Source: Ascidia mentula
Taxonomy: Eukaryota; Chordata; Ascidiacea; Phlebobranchia; Ascidiidae
NCBI GenBank assembly: GCA_947561715.1
Contig: OX387199.1
Coordinates: 4,283,001-4,347,000 of the forward strand
Direction of reading: 5' to 3'
Length of the DNA: 64,000 nt
Shown here: positions 40,892-52,832 of the stretch, one piece after another
Layout: every line of letters starts with the position of its first letter
Numbering within the stretch: position 1 is the first letter of the stretch
The notes under the pieces: model-generated
What the model was told of the DNA's origin: nothing
Databases searched by the model: none
The model's input: the letters and a program-made list of their open reading frames with translations, nothing else
Program-made: the position numbers and the translations under genes

Positions 40892-41971
40892 AAGATTTCA
40901 CGATGTTTTGCGAATAATTTTTATTTCGTCGATTTCATGAAGTGTTTGCGATGGTTGAAGAAGAAAAAGCAGAGAAAGATATACAGAGGTAGAAAATACA
41001 AAACATATATTTGACAGAAGAGCCATTTACATGAGTAACATGGATTGGAGCAATAACGGCAAATATAAGATACGCCAAGTTTTTTAAATGGAAGTTATGG
41101 ATGAGTTGGTCTCGTGTCGTAATCCTACAAAAAGTATAAAAACAGTTTTGAGTTTTTGTTTTATCAGACGACAAAGTAAAAATACTGTTTACACCAGACA
41201 CAATTTTAGCTTGGAAGAAGCAGTAAGTTTTACCGGTCTGGGGATTCCGTGCCACGTGACCGCTCGCTGCAGATTCACTGCCATTGGTTTTCCGTCGCCA
41301 TGGCGCTGGTCGCCGGGCAACACAATACGATGGTTTATCTGCAGAAAACAAAATATTTTTTGCAAGAGCCCGACAGAACGCCTGTTGGGCAGCAATTCAT
41401 TTACCTGGCTTCGACAAACCTCGGGAGTCTTCATTCGCATCTCGTGGTGGGTCATTCCGTAAGCTGTATAACATACATTTTAAAGGCACTAAAGCCTCGT
41501 AAAACTTAAATTAAATATGTAAGAGTGCAAAACAGTTAAACGTGTCCGGAATTAAAACCATAATAAATGCGTTTAGGTCTCCAAAATTGGTCAAGGCGAC
41601 AGACGAAGATCTGTTAGGGATTGTGCCTCAATAGATATGTAAACTACAGTGGAGTTTCATAGCATTCAGTAAGTCATATATTTACTACAATTTGCAAAGA
41701 GGCCGACGCGGGCCCAGTGATTTGCCAGACGGGCTAGATTGTCAACCCCTGCGTTAGTGTTTGAGAAACTACAAAAACACACGTAAAATCATCTGGCGTG
41801 TGCGGAAATTGGCGTATTTTTTCCGTACTTACCCTGGTAGGTTGATGCGTTGTGCCACTGTGTCGGGGAATGTCTATTGCACAAATTCTGTTTCCTGGAA
41901 TAACATAAAAACCTAAACTTTGACTTGCAGTAGAACACTCACAATTCCAGCACATCTCTCTTAAGAGTTAC
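40892..41971. other. Region between two convergent genes
   Basis: It lies between the stop codons of the receptor-like gene (+) and the SEA/EGF gene (-), and so should hold both 3' UTRs. A plus-strand AATAAA is at 41562-41567. Short open frames at 41.1-41.5 kb have no similarity and are probably chance. Confidence 0.5.
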
Positions 41972-44900
41972 TCACTCCGATCTTCTCCTTTGCTTCTCGG
42001 TGGCAAGCCACTTTTTTCTTCCTTTATTGATTATACACCAATAGCAGACCACAGCCGAGCATAACACACCTCCGAGACACAGAAGCACAGCAGTAGCTCC
42101 AAGTAACACCATGTCATGGTGGTCGGCGTATTCGCAATACGCGTCCACCACCGCCCACTTGTATGCTGTTTGGCATCTGACGGAAAAATAACTGTATCAC
42201 CCTTGCTGGTGCATTTTCGTTGATCCATTTTAACAACGGAAAATGGTGCAGAACGATGGACGCCTATTGCATATCTGTTTGTTTGTCCGGAATGCCATAC
42301 AGAAATTTAAGATGTGGAGTGAGTTACAGACCGTGGACACTGTTTTGACCTATGATGGACTCGTCAGTGCGGCTGTTAACTCTTGTTAACTCTCAAGAGT
42401 CTTTAGAATGTGATGGTCGTTAACCAACTAGAAACCAAGTCAGAAGGTCTGATTATTGCATCTCATTTACTTCTATGAAGATACGGAAATACGTAACACG
42501 TTCTAGAAGCCATAAGTTATGCTTGTTTATAAAAACGTTAAATTTTGCTCCAGTTGCTGTGCGTCGAGTACTACAATAACCCAAACAAGTTAGTTGTCAC
42601 CTGCAAGTGGGCCCCCTGCCCGTCTCTATTACGCAAATTCCTCCATTTTTGCAGAAATCTTTTCGAATGTCACACACCGATGCGCATTCATACGGCTTTA
42701 TTTTCCTAAATTATAAAAGACATAATGTTTACATTTTTGTGCGGAAATCCTAATAGTGTCCTTAAACTCACACGTATCCAGGAGGGCACACACACTTGAT
42801 AACGCCAGAGATTGTGTCGCAGTGAGAGTTGAGTGGGCAAGTCAGTAATGAGCAGGGTTCAATTGATGATGCTATTCAGGTATAAAATTTCACCATATTA
42901 CAATTGCGAACACTACTTTTTTCAAGCATTATTGCATTATGTATATTATCGTGGCAGGCATAACTTTCTGTGGTGTTTTACCACTCACGTATGAACTGTC
43001 ATAGTTTGGTAATGTCGTTATATAGACGACATTCATGCCTTTCGATAGTAGCATTTCGTCTAATATATATTTAAATTCCAATTTGAACAATTTTTTGCTC
43101 ACCGCCAAACAGCCTTGTCTTGTTCATGTCTATAGCCAAGCCGCGGAGAGCAAACAAGTTTGCAGATTCCAATAGTTTTCTTTCCAACTTGGCCTTAATT
43201 TCATTAGGGGCTTCGACAGCTTCGTACACAATTCGCAGATTCGCGATAACACTGCCCTTAGTGTATCCTATAACCTCAACCAATCCATCTTTTTCTACAT
43301 TCAAACTCGATACAACCTGGAAAAAAAATATTGTACAAAAGGTGTCAGGTTGTTGGGATCTAATGTAAATTGGGGAACTAACTTGTTTTGATCATTACCT
43401 TGGTTAGGTTGTCTGATAGCTGCTTGTACATCGTGCTGTTCGGGTAGATCAAGTCCGCCGAGAACTCCATGTTTTTGATGCATACTTGCAAGTAGAGTTT
43501 GTAGTCCAAACTAAAGTACAAGATTACGGTTGTAAGGAAAGTATAATTCTTATTGAAACGATTGAATTTAGAGGAAATAAACCATCACGTTTTCGCATAC
43601 TCGGTGTGCTTTCTTACATATGTGAATAACTTAACTAAATTTAAGTTCCCCGTGAAGACACAGCAGCCGATTGATTGGATTGTTAGCGAAAAGCCGCACC
43701 GGCAAGAATTATCACCGGAACGGCGTTCCGCACCATCCGGCTTACTTTCATCACTGTACAAGATCCATGCACGTAGTTGGAGACTAGTTGGGTGTTGGAA
43801 GGAGGGGAGGGAGGAGGGGTCGCTGCTTACCTTACGTTGAAGTTGTCGGGACTTTCCCCACTCTCCTCGTAGGATATTTCAAAGATTGACGTAGTTCGGT
43901 TTTCAAGGTTGTTACTTTTCTTCTCGGAATCGAACGTAGTTGGTTCTGTGGAAGGAATGGATTTGTGTAAGCACTTCGTTTGTGTTGCATATAGGAATAT
44001 ATAAGGTAGTAATTGTTGGACAAAAAATAAACCAATGTCTCACTTGTTACATTCTTCGGTTCGCTGACCGCAGTTTTCTGCGGGAAAAGCAAACAAAGTT
44101 TAGACTCTTGATGTAGTAGTTGTATGAAGTAATAATACACAGTACCAAATGTGACATTGACGCATGTATAATTTGGATGAAACTTCGTCACAAATTAATA
44201 CAATGTAGTACAAATTTATCTCGTAATCGTAGCAACGACCCAAAGTATTGTTAATTTTTGAATATTTTTATTTATTTAATCATTTTTTTTATTGGTAAAC
44301 TATTTATATATTTTTTTGACCACACCGGGATTTGAACTCAGGTCATCCTGGGCACGAATCCCGATCAGTTTTTTTCTTGGTATACGGGTCGGGCGTTTGA
44401 CCAATGCTGCCAATTACCTCAAAAGCCATTCGCAATTCTCTAGCGGCATCTTGCGGAATTCTAGTCATCGCATGAGTATCCACGCGAAGTCGCTCAAGTG
44501 ATCCATTCCGAAGATTTTTCGCTTGGCTTTTCGTCACTGCTTCCTTGATGTCACTGAATATCTTCAAACGAAACACTATACAGTGAATCACTTTCTTTAC
44601 CATGCACCACATACGTACCTCTTGTTCGGTTGCCGGTAATTCAAATTTGACATCATAAATCGTCACAACGCTTCCTTCACTGCAGAAAAAAAAACAGTTT
44701 CGTTTAGATATGCGCCGCTAACTAACCATAATGTAACTAAAAACATTTTGTATGGCCCTGAAATAAAGTGTTTGCCATTTCTTGAACTTAATCAAGGATT
44801 TAAACAACTTAATTACCATTTATTTTGCACTGTACATCTTAAAAATGCGACGTGTTAGTGAAGTTGTTTTGCAAAAGTTGTTCTTAACTCACATAAATTA

Positions 44901-46240
44901 TGCAATCAACACTGCCTATTTTTGTACATCTGCTGATTTTTTTGTGTGTCTTTGCATTACAACGTACGTACCTAAACCCTAAAACTTCAACTGACAAAAA
45001 TCCCGGCTCCTCCACAAGCGCCCTTTGCATCTAAAAATATTGCAGGTCCATGAAAATACTCAGTGTGCTTTCAATTAAATTAATAATGCTTACCAAACTC
45101 GTGCATTCAGTCGACAAGTTTTTGTAAATATCACTCCTGCGATCGAGTAATTCGCGAGTGAAGACGAGTTGGGGCAACTTTAAAGCTAGGGTAACAGTGG
45201 TGACGATTTTCTTTGCAGGCATTTTATTGGTTGATTTAAATGAGGCGTCCCAATCCAACGTTGAATTTAAATTTCCGAAGGCTGTAGCATCTGTGTGTGA
45301 TTGGTGGTGAAACGTATTTTGCGCGGTCGTATTGACTGTAACGTTGTTCATTGTTGCGTTGTTCGCCTTTAAAATAAGCACCAGAAATTTTGTGTCGGAA
45401 AACAAGACGACAAATTTATATAATGTTTAGGTATAGGATATGGGAAAATGCATTTAAATCTATATTTGAACACGTATCTTTCTGTTATTGTATGTCCATA
45501 TTAAGCCTTTTGTTTTGTAAGTAATAACACAGTTATTTTGATGCCATTTGTCTAAATAAATTAAATTCAACTTCTATGAAAAACAGGATAGATACCTGCT
45601 TGATGAACTGCTTCCAAAACTCTTGCTTGTGAGTAAACCACATGGCGATGGCTGTAATGTTTTCCTGTGCTTGACACACATCCAATAATGACCTGTATTC
45701 TCGAGTGTTAGGATTTCGTGACAGAAACACCCGAAAACCGATGGAAACAATTGCTCCACAGCCTAGAAAAAAAAACGATTTGGGATTTTTACACCCACGT
45801 GAAACAATGGTTGACATTTTTTACTGTTTCTCTTGAATGCGTCCACGAATTTGTCCGCGATATTGGGTTCTGTCCCTCCTTCGTCAGTTTGGTTGTTAGC
45901 TGAGTAGAAAATAGCAAACGATCGAAGATGAATCAGTTTTTAATTTTATATCCTACCTGAACCACGAGCCAGTCGATGGATTTCAGCATTTTCAACCTCC
46001 AACTTAATCTCAGCTGTTAAAGAAATATATTTGCTTAATGACGTTTCATGACGTTGACTTGCATCATTGCAAAATAAAATTACCCATAACATTTTTTTTC
46101 AATTTTTTAAATTGAAATTTGGCGGGCAAATAGATTCAGGAAGTTATTTTCCTAGATATTTAATCACCTTTGCTGTGTAGATGGAAACCAAGTAAGAGTA
46201 AACCGACAGCGACAAGAGCAAAAATGGCCCTGAAACACAT
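41972..46240 (-). CDS. SEA-SEA-EGF transmembrane protein (13 exons, 537 aa)
   Basis: Minus-strand exons: 46240-46168, 46013-45957, 45762-45596, 45366-45094, 45030-44972, 44679-44619, 44561-44418, 44077-44044, 43945-43831, 43510-43399, 43316-43103, 42871-42772, 42176-41972. All phases agree. The first exon encodes a hydrophobic signal peptide or anchor (MCFRAIFALVAVGLLLLGF). Residues about 155-275 and 310-436 form two SEA domains, each with the G-S-V autoproteolysis motif (GSVVT near 212, GSVI near 386). An EGF-like domain with six cysteines follows (about 441-471, CVCPPGYVC). One membrane helix (about 493-518) and a short tail rich in Lys/Arg end the protein. The layout resembles cell-surface mucins and other SEA-EGF anchored proteins, but no long Ser/Thr repeat is present. 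Likely a cleaved cell-surface adhesion or barrier protein; no orthologue is named. Confidence 0.87.
42318..42376 (-). pseudogene. Decayed hammerhead ribozyme, copy 3
   Basis: It is related in order and sequence to the two intact copies (CAGTG, a CTGACGA core and a GTC triplet are kept). However, the GAAA core has become AAAA, and stems I and II no longer pair fully. It is probably inactive and older. It lies in the last intron of the SEA/EGF gene. Confidence 0.6.
44318..44417 (-). mobile_element. tRNA-derived SINE, copy 2, in SEA-gene intron 7
   Basis: Read on the minus strand it matches the 4.1-kb SINE: ATTGGCAGCATTGGTCAAACG, then the CGCCCGACCCGTATACC block, then the B box GTTCAAATCCCGG, then an A/T-rich tail. 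It lies in the same orientation as the host gene, and its left end meets the exon 7 donor at 44418/44417. Confidence 0.7.
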
Positions 46241-48111
46241 CCTTGCGGTCGCCCTCTCCATTGTTGGACTCTCTCATAAAAAATGCCTTCCCCCTATTCT
46301 GTTGGCAACTATTTATTCACCTTTCAATATATATTTGTATTTGAATAGATGTAAGTTCTTGTCCGCTAAACAAATACTAAAATAGAAGATTCTCTTCTGT
46401 AACGAAAGTAACGCCAACGCTTAGAAAACACAGTGCACCTTATAACGCTGCGTCTACTGGTCTTTTACACTATTCGAGAAGTAACACTTAGGCCGATTAA
46501 ATTCCTGGAGCCGCAAAGTGGCCATCCTCGTATTGAGCCCGAGTGAAGGCATTTAAATAATGAGTATTGATTAGAAGCGCAATTTAAGTGGCCACTTTAT
46601 AGTACAATGATTTCAGCAAGGGTGTACTTGTGTTTGGTCTGCAACTAACAAGCTGTAAATGTCCCCATCAATCTGAGACATTATTTCATATTAAAATACT
46701 GGTATCATTGACGTAAAGCAGTGATCCTTGAAATATTCGGTGATTTCGAATGAAAAATGTCCTAATTTTGTTCAATACAAGTTTATAAGCAGCGATGCAT
46801 TTAATTGTGTTTAATCCGCGTTAAGTGTTGACTGTACGGTTTATTTGTGGATTGCGACGTAGCTTAATTGTTAACATCCAAGGATGGTCAATAAATATTG
46901 TTTCCAATTTTCTACAGTTATCCGCAACCTGCTTGTTTACGTCAGGCACTGCCTTAAACTATGCACTTGGATAAAAATAAATCTTTTACACAAAAAGGGG
47001 TTACGCGTACAGAATGTAGTCATTGACAAAATGATATCATTTGCCCTTGGTTTCAACATTAGGTTTTTGGTAATTCGTGCATGGATATTTACATTGGTCG
47101 CATAAAAATGTTAATATTTGGTCGGATACAACGCCTAATACTACATCACCCAATTCTTCACAGCTGCTTGCGCAACGCGATGAAACGCAGGGCAACCGAT
47201 TACACCGCACAGTTGCAATATAAACTCAAAGCAAACACGTTGGAAGAAAAAAAGACCACCTGAAAACTCGGTGCATTTTGGAATCGGCGCAGTGGCACAA
47301 GTCTGACGTAGCGCGAGCCAGAAAGCACTGCATCGTAGAAAGTAAACATGAAACCACATTGCTCTGAGCGTTTTTCTGTCCCCACAACAGCTTGTATAAA
47401 TGAATGGTCCGGTCCTGATCAAGCCTTCTTAGCCCTTACACCTCTGTGGACAGGAGAGCGTATGAACGTTTCTATCCAACGTTGATTGTTAATGAACTAT
47501 TTTCGAAAAACAACTAAACATTTTGTGAATATGTCAATATATTTCTAAATGCATGTTTGATGTTTTGCTGAATGGCGAATGTTGTGCAGGAAACAACAAC
47601 AGATAGTTTCGAAAGATATATGTTTCATTGTGGAATGAATGTAGGCTACAGGCCAACTCAGTGCATTAAAACAGCTGTATGTCAACATTGAAAGCGTGCA
47701 TTGGTGGTATACGACGTGTTTTACCAAGTATGTTTGTGTACTGCGACCTCGGACCTCTCCATATTACTGCAGCGCCAAAGGCAGCTTAAAACCCGGAAGC
47801 GAAACTTTAGAAAAGCAACAAAGCAGTTCAAATCAGCTATATTGTGCAAGTAAACTTATATAGTGTAGTTAATTGCAGTTTCCCCAGGCACGTGTTGACA
47901 ACAGACCGAAGCCTTACTTCAGTGCAAGACAAACAAACTTCTGTTATATCTGTAGTCGTTTTGTTTGCATTGCCCAAGGAACGGCCTGTATTGGGCGTTC
48001 TGCAGTGCATTGCAGGAAATAATTAAGGTACTAATCACAAAGTACTTTGTACACAGAATCTCAGCATTTAGGGTGAGTTCGACTGCAAAATCCAGTCTTA
48101 AAGGAAAAACC
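46241..48111. other. Divergent intergenic region
   Basis: It separates the start codons of the SEA/EGF gene (-) and the sulfotransferase-like gene (+), so it should contain both promoters. No clear TATA box, CRE or repeat was found. Open frames of up to about 90 codons are not recognised. The frame of sulfotransferase exon 1 stays open upstream to about 47965, but family alignment favours the start at 48112. Confidence 0.5.
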
Positions 48112-49540
48112 ATGAAGGTCATCTTAGCTGGATATCCGAAAACTGGCACAAAGACGATGGCAGCGGCGTTGAAGATCCTCGGATACGAAGTTTACGATTA
48201 CATGGAACATTACTGGTACCATGGTAACCAGTGGAAGAAGATTATGACCGGTGAAGGTTCGCCAACGGATTTTCGTGAAATGTACGAGGATGTCGACGCG
48301 GTTGTTGACACGCCTGTGTTCTACTTCTGGGAAGAAATTCACAAAGAATTTCCAGACTCCAAGGTGAACTAAGATTCATTAAACATGCCACCATCACTGT
48401 TTGACCGTATAATAAATTTAAAAAGTAATATTGTTCGATGCTTTTGTCAAGATTTAAGTTATCAATTAAAAGAACCTTAATTTCATGCAATATATGTATT
48501 TAACAATACAAGTATTTAACAATTTATAAAAAGTAAACAATTATAAAAATTATCAATATTTGTAGTGATGAATATACTGTAAGTTTCCATGACTTATCTC
48601 TCACAGACTTAAAATACTTCTGTTCCTTAGATTATTCTCACTCTGCGCGACGATGAATCGTGGGTGAAAAGTTGGTGTAATCAAATCCACCACCTGAGAA
48701 CTGAGTGGTTTTTCCGAATGATTTGGGTATTTTCTCCACACGGCTGGTCTCTGCATCGACACTTTGACAGACACTGTAAGTTTAAGTGAGAAACTTGTTC
48801 GGCGAATCCGTGATTGGAACGACTTACACGTTTTCTTTGTGGTATTCAGGCGTTACAATGTTCGGCTTCAGTTTGCCATATTTCTGGTCGGCACCAGAAA
48901 CCAACGTAATGATGATGAAGTCACGCTATCGACAGCACAACCTCAATGTCATGCAGGTCTTTTGATATTACCTCTAGTTGTATCGTAATTTCTTTGTTTA
49001 GTTTAAAAAAAAACGTATCTATTTTTGAGCAATGCGTCAGTGAAATTTTTCGGAAATGGACGTCGTTTAAATTACGTTGAAAGATATTTTTTCAATAGAC
49101 TTCGCCTTGAGTTTAATCAGTTTTAACACCAATCCTTTCGCTTAGAGTTGTTGCCTTGGCTTTTCTGGTTAAAAAAAATGCCAGGTTAAATTTACCAAGC
49201 AAGCATTAAAGCTAACGAATAGGCAAACCGACTTGTCTTTACTTTACAGAATGCACCGAAAGACAAACTACTGATTTACAAGGTCAAAGACGGCTGGGAA
49301 CCGCTTTGCGAATTTTTGGGCAAAGAGATACCTGACCAACCCTTCCCGAGAAAGAACCTACGCGGAACTGTCTATGAAACGTTACTGAACGACAACAAGA
49401 TCATGCAGCGTCTGTACCGAGAAACAATTGTTTCTGGCACTTTGTGTTGCGGGTTAGGTTTATTTGCAGTGTACAAAATCTATACAAGCGGAAGACTGAC
49501 CGGTTTAGCTCGATCTTTGTTTACCACGTTGCCATGGTGA
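48112..49540 (+). CDS. P-loop sulfotransferase-family protein with C-terminal anchor (4 exons, 264 aa)
   Basis: Exons 48112-48363, 48631-48775, 48850-48956 and 49250-49540 join in phase. The N-terminus MKVILAGYPKTGTKTM carries the 5'-phosphosulfate-binding P-loop typical of sulfotransferases, and the chosen start places it at residues 7-14. A second strand, IILTLRDDESWVKSW, matches the 3'-phosphate-binding region. The ending LLIYKVKDGWEPLCEFLG...IPDQPFPRKN is the hallmark of the invertebrate-expanded P-loop subfamily (Pfam Sulfotransfer_4 type). After it comes a hydrophobic segment (SGTLCCGLGLFAVYKIY), suggesting a tail anchor. The predicted activity is transfer of sulfate from PAPS, but substrates of this subfamily are not known to me. 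The upstream in-frame ATG at about 47965 is judged untranslated. Confidence 0.88.
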
Positions 49541-50385
49541 AAAATCGTTTGTGAAGATGTACAGAAAACGCGGCCTCTGCATCTGCAGGTCGCATTGATT
49601 TTTGCATGATTGGCGTTGTCGATTTATGCGATTTTGAATGTTTTTGTTCTGCCGTTCATGATCACGTCGGAATTTGTCAACCCGCATTGTTCGTTTTTGT
49701 AATTCCACACAATTACTTAGCCTAAAAAAGAAGTTCAAAACAAAAAATATCTCTCAGAACAGACACAGGTAGAATTGAGAGTTTCGTTTCGCAAAAGAAA
49801 TCATTTGAATTTTGATTACTTGTATGGTTATAGCACGAATAATATGTGTTTCTTTTCGTGAAGAAAGGGGAAATTGGCAGCTGGATGAACTAAAGAAATT
49901 CGGCACAATTTTCTGTACTTAAAATATACAAAATACGGCTCGACAAGTTTTGTGTAGTATGCAAAAGATTCCTGTTATATACAGTGTGTGTCGATCCGCA
50001 CAAAACCTGGTAGGCAAGAAACGAAAATTGGCAAATTGGCAAAAAGGTGTTCTGACATACTAGGATCCTAAGTTCTCCAACATAACTTGTTTTTTTTAAC
50101 TTGTTGTTTTTCTATTTCAATCAACGTAGCTTTAAAAACTTGTATTGGCTACAGCGATTAAGCTGGAAAAATCCCCCATGTAGTAAGAATGTGTGACGCA
50201 ACTTTGTGTACACGTTGCTGGCGTGTACATAGTAATAGTTTGCATATTTCTTTGGACTTTACATGATGCAATAGTTTCCTTATTTCAGTAAGATTTGCTT
50301 CTTCCATTAGAAAATAACCGTTTTTCGCTATTTTTGTAATCGTTTTTCGCAAATGTTCACCGGTTAAACATCCCATAAATAAAAC
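49541..50385. other. Intergenic region before the TYW3 cluster
   Basis: AT-rich DNA between the sulfotransferase-like gene and TYW3. It should contain the promoter of the TYW3-OSCP1-YARS cluster. A small antisense frame is a chance overlap with TYW3. No motif stands out. Confidence 0.5.
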
Positions 50386-51108
50386 ATGGAGTTTAACGTT
50401 CGCAAAAAAACAGCTATGGAGAAGGTGGATTTGAGCAGAAAAGGATCTGTTGACGATCTGATTCGCGACCTCATCACTTTTATAAATCATCGGGAGGAGT
50501 ATTTTACCACAAGTTCGTGCTCTGGAAGGATTGTGCTTTTGTCTTTGGAAGAACCAATTGTTCGTCCAGTGAAGAAAAACTGCAAATGGTTTTTGACGTC
50601 ACACCAGCCAGTGACGCCCTCTGCTGTCATATCAACCCTCCACAATGTTACAGAGGGAAGTAAAATTAAATTTGAACCCTTCATTGTTCATGTTCAATGC
50701 TCAACTGTGGAGAATGCCCAGCTACTGCTAAAGGCAGCAATAACATCCGGCTTTAGGAACTCTGGTATAACCATGAACAAACATTGCAAAAATGTGATGG
50801 TTGCAGTAAGAGCCACACTTTGTCTTGAAGTTCCTTTGACTGACAACTCTGGCAGTCGACTTACCTCAGATGAATATGTTCATTATGTTGTCACAATCGC
50901 AAACACAAAAATGGCTGAAAATGAAAAAAGAATTAAAAAGTTTGAAAACCATTTACGGAACTTGTTGGACACACACCCTGCTAGTGAAAAGGTCAAGCGA
51001 TTACATAATAAAAAACAAGAATTGTCTTCACGGCAAACCGAAAACAAAAATCATACTTTTGAAGACCCTGATGCTGTATCTGATTTATGCTCGTTATTTA
51101 TAACATAA
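50386..51108 (+). CDS. TYW3: tRNA wybutosine-synthesizing protein 3 homologue
   Basis: Single exon, 240 residues, close to the usual length. TYW3 is the methyltransferase that N-4-methylates the yW-86 intermediate during wybutosine synthesis at position 37 of tRNA-Phe. Family blocks are plain: DLSRKGSVDDLI near the N-terminus, YFTTSSCSGRI (the conserved SSCxGR loop), KFEPFIVHVQC, and SGFRNSGITM. The tail is Lys/Glu-rich with a predicted coil. The ATG at 50386 is the first in frame; an internal Met at residue 11 is possible. The stop is only 93 bases before the OSCP1 ATG, with no AATAAA between. Together with the lack of introns this suggests the first cistron of an operon. A processed retrocopy is unlikely given intact coding and context. 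Confidence 0.96.
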   Translation: MEFNVRKKTAMEKVDLSRKGSVDDLIRDLITFINHREEYFTTSSCSGRIVLLSLEEPIVRPVKKNCKWFLTSHQPVTPSAVISTLHNVTEGSKIKFEPFIVHVQCSTVENAQLLLKAAITSGFRNSGITMNKHCKNVMVAVRATLCLEVPLTDNSGSRLTSDEYVHYVVTIANTKMAENEKRIKKFENHLRNLLDTHPASEKVKRLHNKKQELSSRQTENKNHTFEDPDAVSDLCSLFIT

Positions 51109-51156
51109 AGTTTTGACTATTTTATTGTGTTATTGGTTAATTTTATTTATTTTCGT

Positions 51157-51158
51157 AG
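51157..51158 (+). promoter_or_regulatory. Candidate trans-splice acceptor of OSCP1
   Basis: A pyrimidine-rich TTTATTTTCGTAG ends here, 43 bases before the OSCP1 ATG and inside the 93-base gap after TYW3. A 3' splice site in an intercistronic gap is where a spliced leader would be added in an operon. The same pattern (TTTATTTTTGTAG|TG) stands before YARS. Confidence 0.5.
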
Positions 51159-51201
51159 TGCTGGTGTTTAAATATAGGCTAACAAATTGACTGTTTTCAT
51201 T

Positions 51202-52299
51202 ATGGCGTTGAACGTGATGCCAATATTGTTCTACAACATGGCAGGTGAAATGCTTTATGTTATTGAACAGAGATTACGGGCTCAACAAATTGAGAGGGAC
51301 AAGTCTGGGAAGGTGCTTTCAGACATAGTATGCACTATGTTTAGGCCACAGTTTCTCAAAGAGATTATGAAACCCCAACCAATATACAGCAAACATGCCA
51401 TGAAGACCATGTTTCGAAGACTGGTGCACACTTCCATAATGAAAGTCAATGATGACAGTATGGAGAAGTTGTTTGACCTGATGATAATGGCTGTGAAGTA
51501 CGAGTTTACCCAATGCAGCCACCCTCGTTCCATACTCTGCATCACTTTTAACCATTTTGACACTGTTTTGGATTTCGTCTCAGACCACTACGATGCAAGT
51601 TTAAAAATAAAAGAGGCTTTCAACTCCTTTGTGTCGGCGTATGCAACGCTCAGTGACGGGGAATTCATACTCATAAGACAGGCATTGCTGGGCTTTCTGC
51701 AGGACTACAACAACAAAGTGTCGATGTACATGCAAGGAAAAGTTCAAAATGATGAGGGCAAGTTTGTCATTCACCCATCTGGGGAAACCCCCTATGGAAC
51801 AGATGTCCCAGGGTTGATTGTTCTGTTCAGAAATGGAGAAAAGGAAAACATCACTTTCCGGAGTGGTGGCAACTATCGCCCGAGCAATAAAATCCTACAT
51901 ATTTCGTACAGCATCGGTGGTGAACGAACAACGAAGTTGGGTAAAAACATGTATGCGCAGGAGGTAACTGATTGCCTTGTAACTCACAATAATGGAAAGG
52001 ATGTAGCAGTGAATGCCCCAGCTGTTGCCAAGGCGGAACTTAGCTTACTTGCGAAGTTAATAGGATCTGACAAAGTAACAAAGCCTTCTGAATTTCGTCT
52101 GCAACTTTTTGACAATAAACCAACACATGCACCGAAGGCAACTGCACCTCCTTTGGCAACGAAACGAAATGTGGTGGACATAACAGCAGCCACAACTGGC
52201 AAAGATCAGCTTTCAAAAATTGTCGATGATCTGACCATATCTTCAAGCAGCCAGTCTACATCTAGGGGTGAAGATCTTCTATCTTTGATGGATTTGTAA
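51202..52299 (+). CDS. OSCP1: Organic solute carrier partner 1 (OSCP1/NOR1) homologue
   Basis: Single exon, 365 residues, similar to the vertebrate length. Agreement with OSCP1 runs end to end: MPILFYNMAGEMLYVIEQRL at the start, IVCTMFRPQF, the GEFILIRQALLGFLQD block, VSMYMQGKVQN, YGTDVPGLIVLF, the GGNY motif and the closing GEDLLSLMDL. OSCP1 was described as a modulator of organic solute transport and is associated with ciliated and germ cells; its biochemistry is unclear. The start at 51202 aligns with the vertebrate N-terminus. The gene lies 93 bases after TYW3 and 569 before YARS, all on one strand. Confidence 0.96.
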   Translation: MALNVMPILFYNMAGEMLYVIEQRLRAQQIERDKSGKVLSDIVCTMFRPQFLKEIMKPQPIYSKHAMKTMFRRLVHTSIMKVNDDSMEKLFDLMIMAVKYEFTQCSHPRSILCITFNHFDTVLDFVSDHYDASLKIKEAFNSFVSAYATLSDGEFILIRQALLGFLQDYNNKVSMYMQGKVQNDEGKFVIHPSGETPYGTDVPGLIVLFRNGEKENITFRSGGNYRPSNKILHISYSIGGERTTKLGKNMYAQEVTDCLVTHNNGKDVAVNAPAVAKAELSLLAKLIGSDKVTKPSEFRLQLFDNKPTHAPKATAPPLATKRNVVDITAATTGKDQLSKIVDDLTISSSSQSTSRGEDLLSLMDL

Positions 52300-52832
52300 C
52301 AGGGTACATCACTGTTGAATTGGGACTGTCACTGCTAAATTTATAAACGTACGAACCGCAATTTAATTGTCCTTCATGAAACGTTTCTTTCCCATCTAAC
52401 ATTTTCTTTGTGGTTTTTGTCGTATTGTATGGAGCACTTAAACTGACATTTATAAATTGCACATTGCCGTTTTCCTTACCATTTGGGTTGTGACCCAAAT
52501 TTACCAATGAGAACAGAACACCAAAAAGGCATTTTGCCAATTCATAAAGTGTGTTTTGATGTTGTATCTAGTTCTAGCCGTAACACCATATGTTTGACAA
52601 AACGTCAACTTCAACTTTATTTTTTATTTTAATTTTGTAAAGAACTTTATTTTTTAGTTGTCCTGGTGCAAAGAAGTTTTTAGTAGTACTACTGAACAAT
52701 GCCATATATACTACTTTACATTTAGTTTTCTATATTCACTTTGATAGAGCTTACTATACGTTCATATACATGGCAGTATGTAACAGTCACTTACTTGTAT
52801 TTTGAATTATGTTGTGTTTTGTTTATTTTTGT

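Noticed and set aside
51282-51563. Minus-strand frames across OSCP1
   Set aside because: Shadows of a strongly supported plus-strand gene.
50386-52299. TYW3 and OSCP1 as processed retrocopies because they lack introns
   Set aside because: Both are intact, full-length and tightly clustered with YARS, with no poly(A) remnant. Operon compaction explains them better.
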